Shown piece after piece: positions 7,508 to 15,209 of a stretch of DNA of 32,773 bases (position 1 is the first letter of the stretch; the number at the start of each line of letters is the position of its first letter). The notes under the pieces are model-generated. The model was not told where the DNA came from, searched no databases, and was given only the letters and a program-made list of their open reading frames with translations. Both the position numbers and the translations under genes were made by a program. Origin of the DNA: an uncultured Oscillospiraceae bacterium (lineage in GTDB: Bacteria; Bacillota; Clostridia; Oscillospirales; Oscillospiraceae); contig CAJUQS010000045.1 in NCBI GenBank assembly GCA_910588365.1, forward strand, positions 1 to 32,773, written 5' to 3'.

Positions 7508-7840
7508 TTACACCCCGGCGTGGGCCTTGTCCAGGCCGATCATCTCCAGGATCTCGCCCTTGGACTTGCCGCCCACCTCCCGGCGGACCTGCTCGCCGCC
7601 CTTGAAGACCATCAGGGTGGGGATGCTCATGATGCGGTACTGCCGGGCCAGCTCAGGCTGGTCGTCCACGTTGACCTTCCCCACCTTGACGACGGTCTGC
7701 TCGCTGGCGATCTCATCGATGGTGGGCGCCAGCGCCATGCAGGGACCGCACCAGGAGGCCCAGAAGTCCACCAGGACCGTGCCCTCCGTGCGCAGAACCT
7801 CCTGGTCAAAATTATCCTTTGTCAGTACAATATATGCCAT
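7508..7840 (-). CDS. trxA: Thioredoxin
   Basis: A cytoplasmic disulfide reductase of 110 residues, the normal length. It has the WCGPC active site (Cys 31 and Cys 34), FWASW before it, and the cis-proline loop SIPT with Pro 74. Buried Asp 25 (VLVDFWA) is present. The C-terminal GG turn and helix are intact. GGAGAAGG precedes the ATG. It stands alone, transcribed from its own good promoter at 7878-7906, with no thioredoxin reductase beside it. Confidence 0.96.
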   Translation of the reverse strand: MAYIVLTKDNFDQEVLRTEGTVLVDFWASWCGPCMALAPTIDEIASEQTVVKVGKVNVDDQPELARQYRIMSIPTLMVFKGGEQVRREVGGKSKGEILEMIGLDKAHAGV

Positions 7841-7877
7841 TTTCCTTCTCCTTTCCGCATTTTGCGGGTTTGGGGAT

Positions 7878-7906
7878 AGTATACCCTATTTCTCAGAAAA
7901 CCTCAA
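7878..7906 (-). promoter_or_regulatory. Sigma-A promoter of trxA
   Basis: Read on the minus strand: -35 TTGAGG (7906-7901), 17-bp spacer, -10 TATACT (7883-7878). This sits about 38 bp upstream of the thioredoxin start. Confidence 0.7.
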
Positions 7907-8000
7907 CTGGATTTTTTCCATTATCTGGAGAAGGGCTCCGTGCCGGCGGACACCTCCGCGCCGGCGGCCGCATAGAATGGAAAAAACAGGAGGTATTTCC

Positions 8001-8738
8001 ATGCCTATCATTTATTTAAGTCCATCTACACAGGAAAATAATTTATATGTCACCGGGACCGGAAGTGAGGAGTACTGGATGAACCGCCTGGCGGACGCCA
8101 TGATCCCCTACCTCAACAGCTGCGGCATCCGCTACACGCGCAACACGCCGGACATGACCGCAGCCAGCTCCATCCGGCAGGCCAACCAGGGCTGGTATGA
8201 CTTCTATCTGGCCCTCCACTCCAACGCGTCCGGCGAGGGCAACTACGGCGGCACCCGGGGGATCATCGCCTTCTACTACCCCAGCAGCACCCAGGGCCAG
8301 CGGGCCGCCCAGATCTTCGTCAACAATCTCCGGGAGATCTACCCCATCCCCAGCAGGGTGACCACCCGCTCCACCACCAGCCTGGGAGAGGTGCGCGACT
8401 CCAAATTTCCCGCCGTGCTTTTGGAGATCGGCTACCACGACAACGTGGAGGACGCCAGATGGATTGAGAACAACCTCACCGAGATCGCCCGGAACCTGGT
8501 CCTCAGCCTCACGGACTACTTCGGCATCCCCTTCATCTGGCCCACCGATCCCTGGGAGGGTACGGTCCACGTCAACGGCGGCACCCTGAACCTCCGCAGC
8601 CGCCCCAGTACCAGCTCCACCGCCATCGCCAGCATCCCCGACGGCGCGCAGGTGCGGGTCTACGGCCAGTACGGGGATTGGTACGTGGTCCGCTATGGGG
8701 ACTACACCGGCTACGCCGCCTCCCAGTACATCTATTAG
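8001..8738 (+). CDS. N-acetylmuramoyl-L-alanine amidase (Amidase_3-like) with C-terminal SH3 domain
   Basis: A peptidoglycan amidase-type protein of 245 residues. The catalytic domain spans about 1-175 and a bacterial SH3 domain about 185-245 (GTLNLRSRPSTSSTAIASIP, then GDWYVVRYGDYTGY). Conserved Amidase_3 elements are ALHSNAS (His 73), LEIGYHDN (catalytic-type Glu 142) and Glu 23/24 of GSEEYWMN. The usual first zinc ligand in DAGHGG is replaced by SPSTQENN (7-14). No signal peptide is present, so it is either released by lysis or a holin-like route, or acts in the mother cell during sporulation. The ATG follows CAGGAGG. The frame stays open far upstream, but that part has no support. Confidence 0.85.
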   Translation: MPIIYLSPSTQENNLYVTGTGSEEYWMNRLADAMIPYLNSCGIRYTRNTPDMTAASSIRQANQGWYDFYLALHSNASGEGNYGGTRGIIAFYYPSSTQGQRAAQIFVNNLREIYPIPSRVTTRSTTSLGEVRDSKFPAVLLEIGYHDNVEDARWIENNLTEIARNLVLSLTDYFGIPFIWPTDPWEGTVHVNGGTLNLRSRPSTSSTAIASIPDGAQVRVYGQYGDWYVVRYGDYTGYAASQYIY

Positions 8739-8781
8739 CGGTCCACCAGGCCGGGAGCTTGCTGGCTTGGGCCGGGAACGC

Positions 8782-8828
8782 GGAAAACCAGCGCCAGGGT
8801 CCGGCCCCGGCGCTGGTTTTCCCCTTTT
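8782..8828 (+). terminator. Terminator after the amidase gene
   Basis: Perfect 14-bp stem GGAAAACCAGCGCC (8782-8795) with 8809-8822, 13-nt loop, followed by CCTTTT. It lies between the plus-strand amidase and the minus-strand YjfB-like gene. Confidence 0.85.
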
Positions 8829-8870
8829 ATCCGCCATCTGATGCCTGCGGAACAATCTGTGCAGGGCTTC

Positions 8871-9050
8871 TCAGCCGTACACGTCAAAGCCGTACTGGCT
8901 GGGAGCGGGTACGGACTGCATCATCTCAATCATGGCCTGCGCCTGCTGCTCCATGCCGTCCATGCTCTTTTTGATCATGGCGGTGTCGTAGGCGGTCTGG
9001 AACTGCAGCTGGCTCATGCTCATTGCTGCGGCGGCAATGCTTTCCATCAT
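8871..9050 (-). CDS. YjfB-like putative motility protein
   Basis: A 59-residue protein beginning MMESIAAAAMSMSQLQFQTA and ending with QYGFDVYG and a TGA. It matches the small YjfB family, described as putative motility proteins: a short helical region, the SQLQxQ block, then alternating Met/Gln helix (MDGMEQQAQAMIEMM). The ribosome site AGGAG lies 9 nt before the paired ATG codons at 9048-9050 and 9045-9047. A sigma-D-like promoter at 9114-9140 supports co-expression with late flagellar genes. Its molecular role is not known. It is monocistronic, with terminators on both sides. Confidence 0.8.
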   Translation of the reverse strand: MMESIAAAAMSMSQLQFQTAYDTAMIKKSMDGMEQQAQAMIEMMQSVPAPSQYGFDVYG

Positions 9051-9113
9051 CGGCGTGTTCTCCTTTCCTCATAGTGAGGCGGCACAGCTACATCTGCCCC
9101 CCTTCTGTTCAAT

Positions 9114-9140
9114 TTATCGGCCCGGCCGGGTGAATCCATA
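9114..9140 (-). promoter_or_regulatory. Sigma-D (FliA) type promoter of the YjfB-like gene
   Basis: On the minus strand, GCCGATAA (9121-9114) is an exact match to the sigma-D -10 element. A 15-bp spacer separates it from TATG (9140-9137), which matches two of four bases of the TAAA -35 element. The distance to the ATG at 9050 leaves a leader of about 55 nt. Confidence 0.6.
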
Positions 9141-9152
9141 AGGGCCGGGATA

Positions 9153-9205
9153 AAATTTTGCGGCCTTCTCCCCCGCGGTCGGGATGGGAGAAGGCCGCAA
9201 AATTT
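9153..9205 (-). terminator. Terminator of the FtsA-like/lipoprotein operon
   Basis: Perfect 20-bp stem, 9153-9172 with 9186-9205, 13-nt loop, starting 16 bp after the lipoprotein stop. The arm ends AAATTTT give U-rich ends in both directions. Confidence 0.85.
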
Positions 9206-9220
9206 GATAAATACAGGTTC

Positions 9221-10018
9221 TTATTTCAGATCAATGGGGACAATCTGGCCGCTGCTGTCCTTCTGATAGAGATGCTGGAGATCGCTGCTGAGGAAATAGG
9301 TGCCCATGTAGGCGTTGGACCCATCCCGCACGTCCTCCAGATAGACGTCCATCTCCCGGCAGGAGAAGCTGTCCACCAGAACCCAGCCCTGCTTGGGGTA
9401 GACCTTGTAGTCACCCATGTCGTCCCCCTCCAGGCCGATGTCCCAGGGCTTGAGGGAGTTGAAGTAGTCCACCTGCTCCAAAATGGCGGTGGGCTGGAAC
9501 TCCTCCTCCTGCTGCTCCTCCTCCACGATGGGCGGCAGGATGCTGCCCGCCTGCTGGGAGACCTCAACGGCCAGCGCGAACTCGGACCAGGCCACAATCA
9601 CGCGAAACAGCTTGGACTCCCCCTCGGCGGCTCCGGCGGATTTCTTCGCCAGCACGATCTCGCCGGTGAGGGTGTCCAGGCTCGGCTCCTCGGCCAGCTT
9701 CCGGTGCTCCAGATCCACCAGGGAGAAGCCCTGCTCACTGCCCCGGAGCACGCCGATGTACTCCGCCGCCAGCTTCGCCGGGTCCGCCGACTGGCGGTAG
9801 TGGTAGACATATTTCTCCTCGCCCTCCTCAAGGGCCGCTTCCGTGGGCTCCTCCACGCTGGTCAGAACGGCCTCCCCCTCGCCCATGATGCTGTCCAGGG
9901 AGACCACCTCGTCCTCTCCCACCTTATAGGCCGCAGGCGCCTCCTGCTTTTTGCTGCAGGCGGCCAGCAGGCACGCCAGGAGAACCATTGCCAGGGCAAT
10001 ACGGATCTTTCTGTTCAT
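9221..10018 (-). CDS. Lipoprotein, function unknown
   Basis: A 265-residue lipoprotein. Signal MNRKIRIALAMVLLACLLAA, lipobox LLAAC with Cys 21, then a mature hydrophilic, acidic domain with no motif I recognise. An E/Q-rich stretch (VEEEQQEEEF) lies near the middle and a Trp/Asp/Tyr-rich half follows it. I take ATG 10018; a TTG at 10027 in frame sits only 3 nt from a GAGG and is less convincing. It starts 24 bp after the FtsA-like gene and is followed by a strong terminator, so the two form an operon. A role in envelope or division with the FtsA-like protein is inferred from that pairing alone. Confidence 0.8.
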   Translation of the reverse strand: MNRKIRIALAMVLLACLLAACSKKQEAPAAYKVGEDEVVSLDSIMGEGEAVLTSVEEPTEAALEEGEEKYVYHYRQSADPAKLAAEYIGVLRGSEQGFSLVDLEHRKLAEEPSLDTLTGEIVLAKKSAGAAEGESKLFRVIVAWSEFALAVEVSQQAGSILPPIVEEEQQEEEFQPTAILEQVDYFNSLKPWDIGLEGDDMGDYKVYPKQGWVLVDSFSCREMDVYLEDVRDGSNAYMGTYFLSSDLQHLYQKDSSGQIVPIDLK

Positions 10019-10042
10019 ATTATGCAAAAGCCTCGCTTTGTT

Positions 10043-12118
10043 TCAGGATGATAGCGGCGCGTTCCGCCGCTCCGCGCGCCGGATGGTCACGCGATCGTTG
10101 TTCAGCAGCTCCTGGGTAAAGGGGCTCTCCTGGTCGTTCACCTGCAAAATAACCGGGCCGTCCAGGGTCCCGAAGTCAATGCCGGACAAGTCCAGCAGGT
10201 CCATCAAATAGTAGGGCGAGCCGTCCGGCTTCCCCGGCAGGACCATGGCCTCGCCGTTGAGATAAATCCACAGGGGCCGGACGGCAGCTTTGGCCGCCGG
10301 CTCCGGCTGGGGCTCAGATGCCGGCGCGGGGGCAGGTTCCGGCTCCGGGGCGGGCTTCGGTTCCAGATCGCCCTCCGGCTCCTCCACCGCCTCAACCGCT
10401 TCCGGTATCTCCGGCTCCCCTTCGGCCTCCGGCGCCGGCGCCTCCCCGGCCTCCTGCACCGGCTCCAGTTCGGGCTCCGTCTCCTCCAGCTCGGCCGACG
10501 GCTCCGCTTCCGGCTCGGGCTCGGGCGGCACATAGGGCTCTTCGGTGGTGATCACCTGATCCCCGGAGCGCAGGCGCGTGTCCAGCGGGGCGGGGCGTCC
10601 GTTGATGCGCACACCGCCCAGATAGTCGCTGCCCAGCAGATCCAGGGGCGTCCGCTCCGCGGAGGGACCGGGCACCGCCGGGGTAAACTCGATGGCGTCC
10701 CCGGCGTACACCACGGCGGAGGGCGTTGTGTCCTCCCCGTTGAGCCTCAGCACACAGGGCGTGGCGCTCTGCCCCCGGAAAACCATCCGGCGGCCGTCAA
10801 CAGTGACGCTCAGGTTCTTGCCCGTGCGCCCCAGCAGGTCCGCGGAGTTGTAGCCGTTCATCATCAGCAGATCCAGCACCGTCAGGGTGCCGCTGCGGAA
10901 AAGCTTGGCGGGCTGGCCGTTGAGCAGGATGCGGTAGCTGTCGCTGATAAGCCCCAGCCCCGCGGAAACCGCGATGCCCAGGGGCGTGGCGTACTCCGGG
11001 TCGTTGAGCTCATATTCCCGGGAAAAGACGCTCATCTCGTAATTGTTGCCCGCCAGCGCCACCCGGCGCTCGTCCATCTCCAGCGCCTGCGCCGCCAGCT
11101 CCCGCAGGCCTGTCAGCTTGCTGCCGCCGCCGGCCAGGAACATGGCGGAGGGCGGCGCGCCGTTGATGGCCACCACCCGCTGGGCGATCTCCTGTGCCAG
11201 CGTCTTGGCCGCGCCCAGCAGCGCCTCCCGGACCTGGGGGCCGGGCACGTTCTGTTCCAGGCCCAGCACGTCCCGGTAGGCGATGGTCGGCTCCTCCAGC
11301 TGCATCTTCATCCGCTCCGCCGTGGCGAAGTTGATCAGATACTGCCGCATCAGCGCCTCGGTAATCTCATCCCCGGCGATGGTGGCCATGGTGTACCCCA
11401 CCACCGCGCCATCCCGGCAGACGGCAATGTCCGTGGTGCCCGCGCCGATGTCCGCCAACACCAGATTCAGCAGCCGCAGATCCGCGGGGATCGCCGCGTT
11501 GAGGGCGGCGATGGGCTCCAGCGTCAGACTGGCCACCTCCAGCCCCGCCGCCTCCATGACGGTGTACAGGCTCTCCACCACCTCGCTGGGCAGGAAGGTC
11601 GCCACCACGTCCGCCTCCAGCTGCTGTCCGTTGTGATCCTTCAGGGAGGTGAGGGGGTAGCGGTCCAGCAGATAGCTGGACACGGTGTATCCCACCAGAT
11701 AGAACCGCTTCGGGCCGTCCAGCCCCTCCTTCAACCGCTCCTCCGCATCGGAGACGGCGCCGCTCTCCAGGTGACTGATGATATCGCTGTCAATCCGGGT
11801 AACCTGGGGCAGGTCCATGGCGAAGTGCCCCTTCTCCGTCTGGAGGGCCCGTCCTGCCGCCGCCACGCACACCCGGCTCAGCCGGCAGCCCAGCTTCTCC
11901 TCCATGCGGCTGGTGACCCGCCGGGCCACCTTAGCCACCTGCTCAATGTCCTCGATCTGGCCGTCGATCATGGCACGCTTGCCGTGCTCCTCCTTCTCAA
12001 TGGCCACGACCTCCAGCCGTTCGTCCACCACCCGGCCCGCCACGCCGATGATACTGCGGGTCCCGATGTCCAGGGCGAAAACCAGGCCTGTGTCCTGCTG
12101 CTTCATTTCCTCGGGCAT
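10043..12118 (-). CDS. FtsA-like actin-fold protein with repeated C-terminal extension
   Basis: A 691-residue protein. Residues 1 to about 395 form an FtsA/PilM actin-like ATPase: phosphate-1 loop FALDIGTRSIIG (14-25), phosphate-2 loop LADIGAGTTDIAV (221-233) and adenosine motif FLAGGGSKLTGL (327-338). FtsA is usually near 410-430 residues, so about 295 are extra. The extension has three similar beta-rich modules (about 396-450, 455-525 and 615-680) and a Glu/Pro/Ala linker at about 530-612. It lacks an obvious membrane-targeting amphipathic tail. The start at 12118 follows AGAGGTG. It pairs with a lipoprotein gene and not with ftsZ, so it may be an FtsA paralogue or scaffold and not the main divisome FtsA. 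Confidence 0.85.
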   Translation of the reverse strand: MPEEMKQQDTGLVFALDIGTRSIIGVAGRVVDERLEVVAIEKEEHGKRAMIDGQIEDIEQVAKVARRVTSRMEEKLGCRLSRVCVAAAGRALQTEKGHFAMDLPQVTRIDSDIISHLESGAVSDAEERLKEGLDGPKRFYLVGYTVSSYLLDRYPLTSLKDHNGQQLEADVVATFLPSEVVESLYTVMEAAGLEVASLTLEPIAALNAAIPADLRLLNLVLADIGAGTTDIAVCRDGAVVGYTMATIAGDEITEALMRQYLINFATAERMKMQLEEPTIAYRDVLGLEQNVPGPQVREALLGAAKTLAQEIAQRVVAINGAPPSAMFLAGGGSKLTGLRELAAQALEMDERRVALAGNNYEMSVFSREYELNDPEYATPLGIAVSAGLGLISDSYRILLNGQPAKLFRSGTLTVLDLLMMNGYNSADLLGRTGKNLSVTVDGRRMVFRGQSATPCVLRLNGEDTTPSAVVYAGDAIEFTPAVPGPSAERTPLDLLGSDYLGGVRINGRPAPLDTRLRSGDQVITTEEPYVPPEPEPEAEPSAELEETEPELEPVQEAGEAPAPEAEGEPEIPEAVEAVEEPEGDLEPKPAPEPEPAPAPASEPQPEPAAKAAVRPLWIYLNGEAMVLPGKPDGSPYYLMDLLDLSGIDFGTLDGPVILQVNDQESPFTQELLNNDRVTIRRAERRNAPLSS

Positions 12119-12185
12119 ATGTTCACCTCTGCTTCCACGTATGTTCCCGCCGTTCAGGGGCCCTTCCGTCAGGCTCACGGCAAAG

Positions 12186-12216
12186 AAAAAGCCGGGACGG
12201 TCTGTGCCGTCCCGGC
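12186..12216 (-). terminator. Terminator of the chemoreceptor gene
   Basis: 10-bp perfect stem GCCGGGACGG (12191-12200) with 12207-12216, loop TCTGTG, followed on the minus strand by TTTTT (12190-12186). Confidence 0.85.
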
Positions 12217-12324
12217 GGTCCGGCCAAATTGAGCCGGAGGAGTCCAGCGGATCCCTCCCCCCGCTCCGCAGTGGGATGGACAGTGGCATCCCGGTTGCCC
12301 GGGACGCCACGTCTCAAAATTGGA

Positions 12325-14139
12325 TTAGTACTTCGTGCCGGTGAAGGGGTTGTCAGCGCTGCTCCGGCTGCCGCTGCTCAGAGCCGGGGCGGGCTCCTCC
12401 TCAATGCCCCAGCTGTCAGAGGCGGCGGGGGCGCTGGAGAAGCTGCTGGCGGACGCGCCGCTGCTGAAGCCCATCCGGCGGCTGATGCGGAACTCGCTCA
12501 TGAGCTGGTGCATGATGTTGGCCTGGGAGGAGAGCTGCTCGCTGGCCGCGGCGCACTCCTCGCTGGTGGCGGAGTTGGTCTGGACCACGGCGGAAATCTG
12601 GTCGATGCCCTCGGTAATCTGGGCGATGGCGGTGGTCTGGTTCTCCACGGCCTCCGTCACAGTATCCATCATGGACACCACGCTGCCCGTCAGCTCGGTG
12701 GTTCTGGCGAGGGACTCGGTGACCTTCTCCACCACGTCCGCGCCCTCGTGGACCGCGGTGATGGAGTTGTCAATGAGGTCCTTGGTGGCCTTGGCGGCCT
12801 CGTCGGACTTGGTTGCCAGATTGCGTACCTCCTCGGCCACCACGGCGAAGCCCTTGCCGGCGGTGCCCGCCCGGGCGGCCTCCACAGCGGCGTTCAGCGC
12901 CAGGATGTTGGTCTGGAAGGCGATGTTCTCAATGGTTGCGATAATCTTGCCAATCTCCTCGGAGGAGTTGGAGATGTTGGTCATCGCCACGTTGAGCTGC
13001 TTGACATACTCGTTGCTGGCGTTGACCTGTCCGCCGGCCTCGCTCACGCTGCTCTGAGCCTCCTCAGCGGCGGCGGCAGTCTGCTTGGAGTTGGTGGAGA
13101 TGTCGTTGATGGTGGCGGCCAGCTCCTCCACGGCGGAGGCCTGCTCGGTAGCGCCCTGGGCCAGGGACTGGGAGCTGTTGGACACCTGATCGGAGCCTGC
13201 GCTGACCTGATCCGCGGACTGGGAAATATTGGAGATGGTTTCGCTCATGCGGAGCACGAACTGGTTGATGCTGTCCTGAATGGGCTTGAGATCACCGGGG
13301 AAGCTGGCGGTCAGCTCCACATCAAAGTTGCCCTTGGCCATCTGGCTGGTGGAGCTGGAGATGTCGTTGATCACATTGCTGAGCACCTTCTGGCTGGTGC
13401 GCAGGGCGTCGCACATCTCGCCCAGCTCGTTCGTTCCGGTAAAGCTGACAGGAACGGACAGATTGCCCTGGCTGAAGCCCACCAGAGCGCCGCGGACCTG
13501 GGAACTGGGCTCCACGATGCTCCTGATAATCTTGAAAGCCATCAGCAGCACGGCCAGCGTCGCCAGAATCAGAGCCACCACAATAGCGAACAGGGCGATA
13601 TTGGAGGTCAGGTTCTGCCGGCTGATGATGGCGTCCTGCCCCTGCTGCACCACATTAGCCAGCTCATCACCGGCGGCGGCGGCGGCAGTCAGCTTGGGAG
13701 TGCATTCGTTGGTGATCATGGAAACGACGCTTTCCCGATCGGTCCTGGCCACTTCACAGATCTCCTTTGCCTCGCTTGACCACTCCTTCACCGTGTTGAC
13801 AAAGGTGTTCAGGGCGGTCCTGTCGTCCATGGGGTAGTCCGCCTCGAGCCGCTCCAGGGCCTTCTCCAGATCGTCCATCTTGCTGGTAGCCGTATCCAGG
13901 TTGCTCATATCGCCGGAGAGCACCGCGTCACGCAGGCCGCGGGCGGCGATGTTGTAGTCGATGCGGCACTCGGAAACCAGCTGGTTGGCCTCAACATAGT
14001 GTTCGATGATGTCCATATAGGCGTTCTTCTGCATGTTCGACATGATCAGCGAGGCGATGATGATGATCAGCGAAACAACGATGGTCGTGCCAAACCCAAC
14101 GATCAGGCTTTTCCTGATGGACATATTTTTGAAATTCAT
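12325..14139 (-). CDS. Methyl-accepting chemotaxis protein
   Basis: A 604-residue transmembrane chemoreceptor. Membrane helices lie at about 11-33 and 180-205. A small helical periplasmic-type domain of about 140 residues between them resembles the four-helix-bundle sensor. A HAMP region follows at about 202-253, with a second HAMP-like stretch at about 255-300. The methylation and signalling bundle spans about 300-560, with the conserved hairpin tip EEVRNLA (436-442) that contacts CheA and CheW. The C-terminus is a Ser/Ala-rich tail without a CheR-binding pentapeptide. GGAGG lies 9 nt before the ATG. It is a single-gene unit followed by a terminator. The ligand is unknown. Confidence 0.95.
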   Translation of the reverse strand: MNFKNMSIRKSLIVGFGTTIVVSLIIIIASLIMSNMQKNAYMDIIEHYVEANQLVSECRIDYNIAARGLRDAVLSGDMSNLDTATSKMDDLEKALERLEADYPMDDRTALNTFVNTVKEWSSEAKEICEVARTDRESVVSMITNECTPKLTAAAAAGDELANVVQQGQDAIISRQNLTSNIALFAIVVALILATLAVLLMAFKIIRSIVEPSSQVRGALVGFSQGNLSVPVSFTGTNELGEMCDALRTSQKVLSNVINDISSSTSQMAKGNFDVELTASFPGDLKPIQDSINQFVLRMSETISNISQSADQVSAGSDQVSNSSQSLAQGATEQASAVEELAATINDISTNSKQTAAAAEEAQSSVSEAGGQVNASNEYVKQLNVAMTNISNSSEEIGKIIATIENIAFQTNILALNAAVEAARAGTAGKGFAVVAEEVRNLATKSDEAAKATKDLIDNSITAVHEGADVVEKVTESLARTTELTGSVVSMMDTVTEAVENQTTAIAQITEGIDQISAVVQTNSATSEECAAASEQLSSQANIMHQLMSEFRISRRMGFSSGASASSFSSAPAASDSWGIEEEPAPALSSGSRSSADNPFTGTKY

Positions 14140-14340
14140 ATGTAGCTTCCTCCTAATATTTTCCCCCGCCGGCGTCCATTCCGCGGCGGATGTCTAACAC
14201 GTCAAAGATTTGCTGTGTCCCCCGCTCCGTGCGGATCAAGCTCCCTCAGCGGGATGCCCGCGCTGGTTGGCGCCGCGGGCCGACGCACTCAGCCATTTCA
14301 CATCTGCACCATCCTATCCCTCAAAATCACAGAGCAGGCG
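14140..14340. other. Non-coding gap upstream of the chemoreceptor
   Basis: About 200 bp without a credible gene. It should hold the chemoreceptor promoter. I looked for a sigma-D motif (TTATCGGC on the plus strand) and did not find one. The short plus-strand frames here lack ribosome sites. Confidence 0.6.
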
Positions 14341-15039
14341 TTATACAATATCGCCGTACTTCCCGTTGCGCACGTCGCCAATCAGGCGGCCGTCCACAAG
14401 AGTCACCACACGCCGGCGCATAATATTGACAAACTGGCTGGCGTGGGTGGCCATGATGATGGTCGTACCCTTGTTGTTCAGCTCGGTGAGCAGGTGCATC
14501 AAATCCCAGATGTTGTCGTCATCCAGGTTCGCCGTCAGCTCGTCAATGAGCAGGATCGACGGGCTGTTGATCAGCGCCCTGGCCAGCTCCACACGCCGGC
14601 ACTCCCCGATGGACAGCTCCGCCGGGTAGTAGCTCTCCACCCCGGGGAGGCCCACGATGCCCAGCGCCTTCTTCACCGACGGGCGGCTCCGGCGGCGCAG
14701 GCCGGCGGCGTTGGCCGCCAGCAGCAGGTTGTCCCCGATGGTGCGCTTGCGGATGAGCATGCACTCCTGGTTCACCACGCCGAAGGTCCGCACCGTCCGC
14801 ACCCGCCAGGGGCCGATCGTGCGGGCGATATTGGCGTTATTGAGGTAGACAGTCCCCTCGTCTGGGGGAAGCTCCCCGCTGATGAGCTTGAGCAGGGTGC
14901 TCTTGCCCGCCCCGCTGCTGCCGATCAAAAAGATAAACTCCCCCTGCTCCACCTTCAGGTTCAGCTCCCGGACGGCGTACGAGGTGCGCTTATCCTCGGT
15001 ATACAGCTTTGACACATTTTCCAGACGAATTTCCGGCAT
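14341..15039 (-). CDS. FtsE-like ABC ATPase without an FtsX partner
   Basis: A 232-residue ATPase, close to FtsE length (about 228). Walker A is GSSGAGKST (40-48), Q-loop Gln 91, Walker B SILLIDE (161-167), D-loop TANLD and H-loop His 199. The opening pattern PEIRLENVSKLY and the ILLxDExTxNLD motif are FtsE-like. Two departures are visible: the signature is LSIGE (142-146) instead of LSGGE, and the Walker B neighbour Pro is Leu (DELTANLD). I chose ATG 15039; the frame also opens at a TTG (15066). FtsE normally works with the membrane protein FtsX to activate wall hydrolases, but no ftsX is adjacent, and the gene sits between an MCP and the fliD-fliS operon. Confidence 0.8.
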   Translation of the reverse strand: MPEIRLENVSKLYTEDKRTSYAVRELNLKVEQGEFIFLIGSSGAGKSTLLKLISGELPPDEGTVYLNNANIARTIGPWRVRTVRTFGVVNQECMLIRKRTIGDNLLLAANAAGLRRRSRPSVKKALGIVGLPGVESYYPAELSIGECRRVELARALINSPSILLIDELTANLDDDNIWDLMHLLTELNNKGTTIIMATHASQFVNIMRRRVVTLVDGRLIGDVRNGKYGDIV

Positions 15040-15060
15040 CCTGCAGCGGCTCCTCCTGCC

Positions 15061-15094
15061 CTCCAAGGCCGGGGAGTCCTCCTCGGCCTTGGAG
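15061..15094. other. Hairpin in the leader of the FtsE-like gene
   Basis: 11-bp inverted repeat CTCCAAGGCCG (15061-15071) with 15084-15094. On the minus strand it lies immediately before the GGAGGGCAGGAGG ribosome region of the ATPase gene. It could be a weak terminator or modulate initiation; nothing further can be said. Confidence 0.4.
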
Positions 15095-15173
15095 AATTTC
15101 TAAAAAACCTGTCCCAGCCCGCCCGGGCGGGACCCCCGCCGCCAGTCCCGGCGGCTGATTTTCACAAGCGCGC

Positions 15174-15203
15174 CTGTTCCACCGGCCCTCGCCGGTGGAA
15201 CAG
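15174..15203 (-). terminator. Hairpin after the fliD-fliS-fliT-like operon
   Basis: Perfect 13-bp stem CTGTTCCACCGGC (15174-15186) with 15191-15203, loop CCTC, starting 7 bp past the stop of the last gene. It lacks a clear U-tract. Confidence 0.55.
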
Positions 15204-15209
15204 ATACGG

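Noticed and set aside
7293..8000. Upstream extension of the amidase frame by 236 codons
   Set aside because: It crosses the thioredoxin gene on the other strand. The ribosome site CAGGAGG is directly before ATG 8001.
12229..13779. A 516-codon plus-strand frame opposite the chemoreceptor
   Set aside because: Shadow frame: Gly/His/Leu-rich, no ribosome site, and the opposite strand is a complete MCP.
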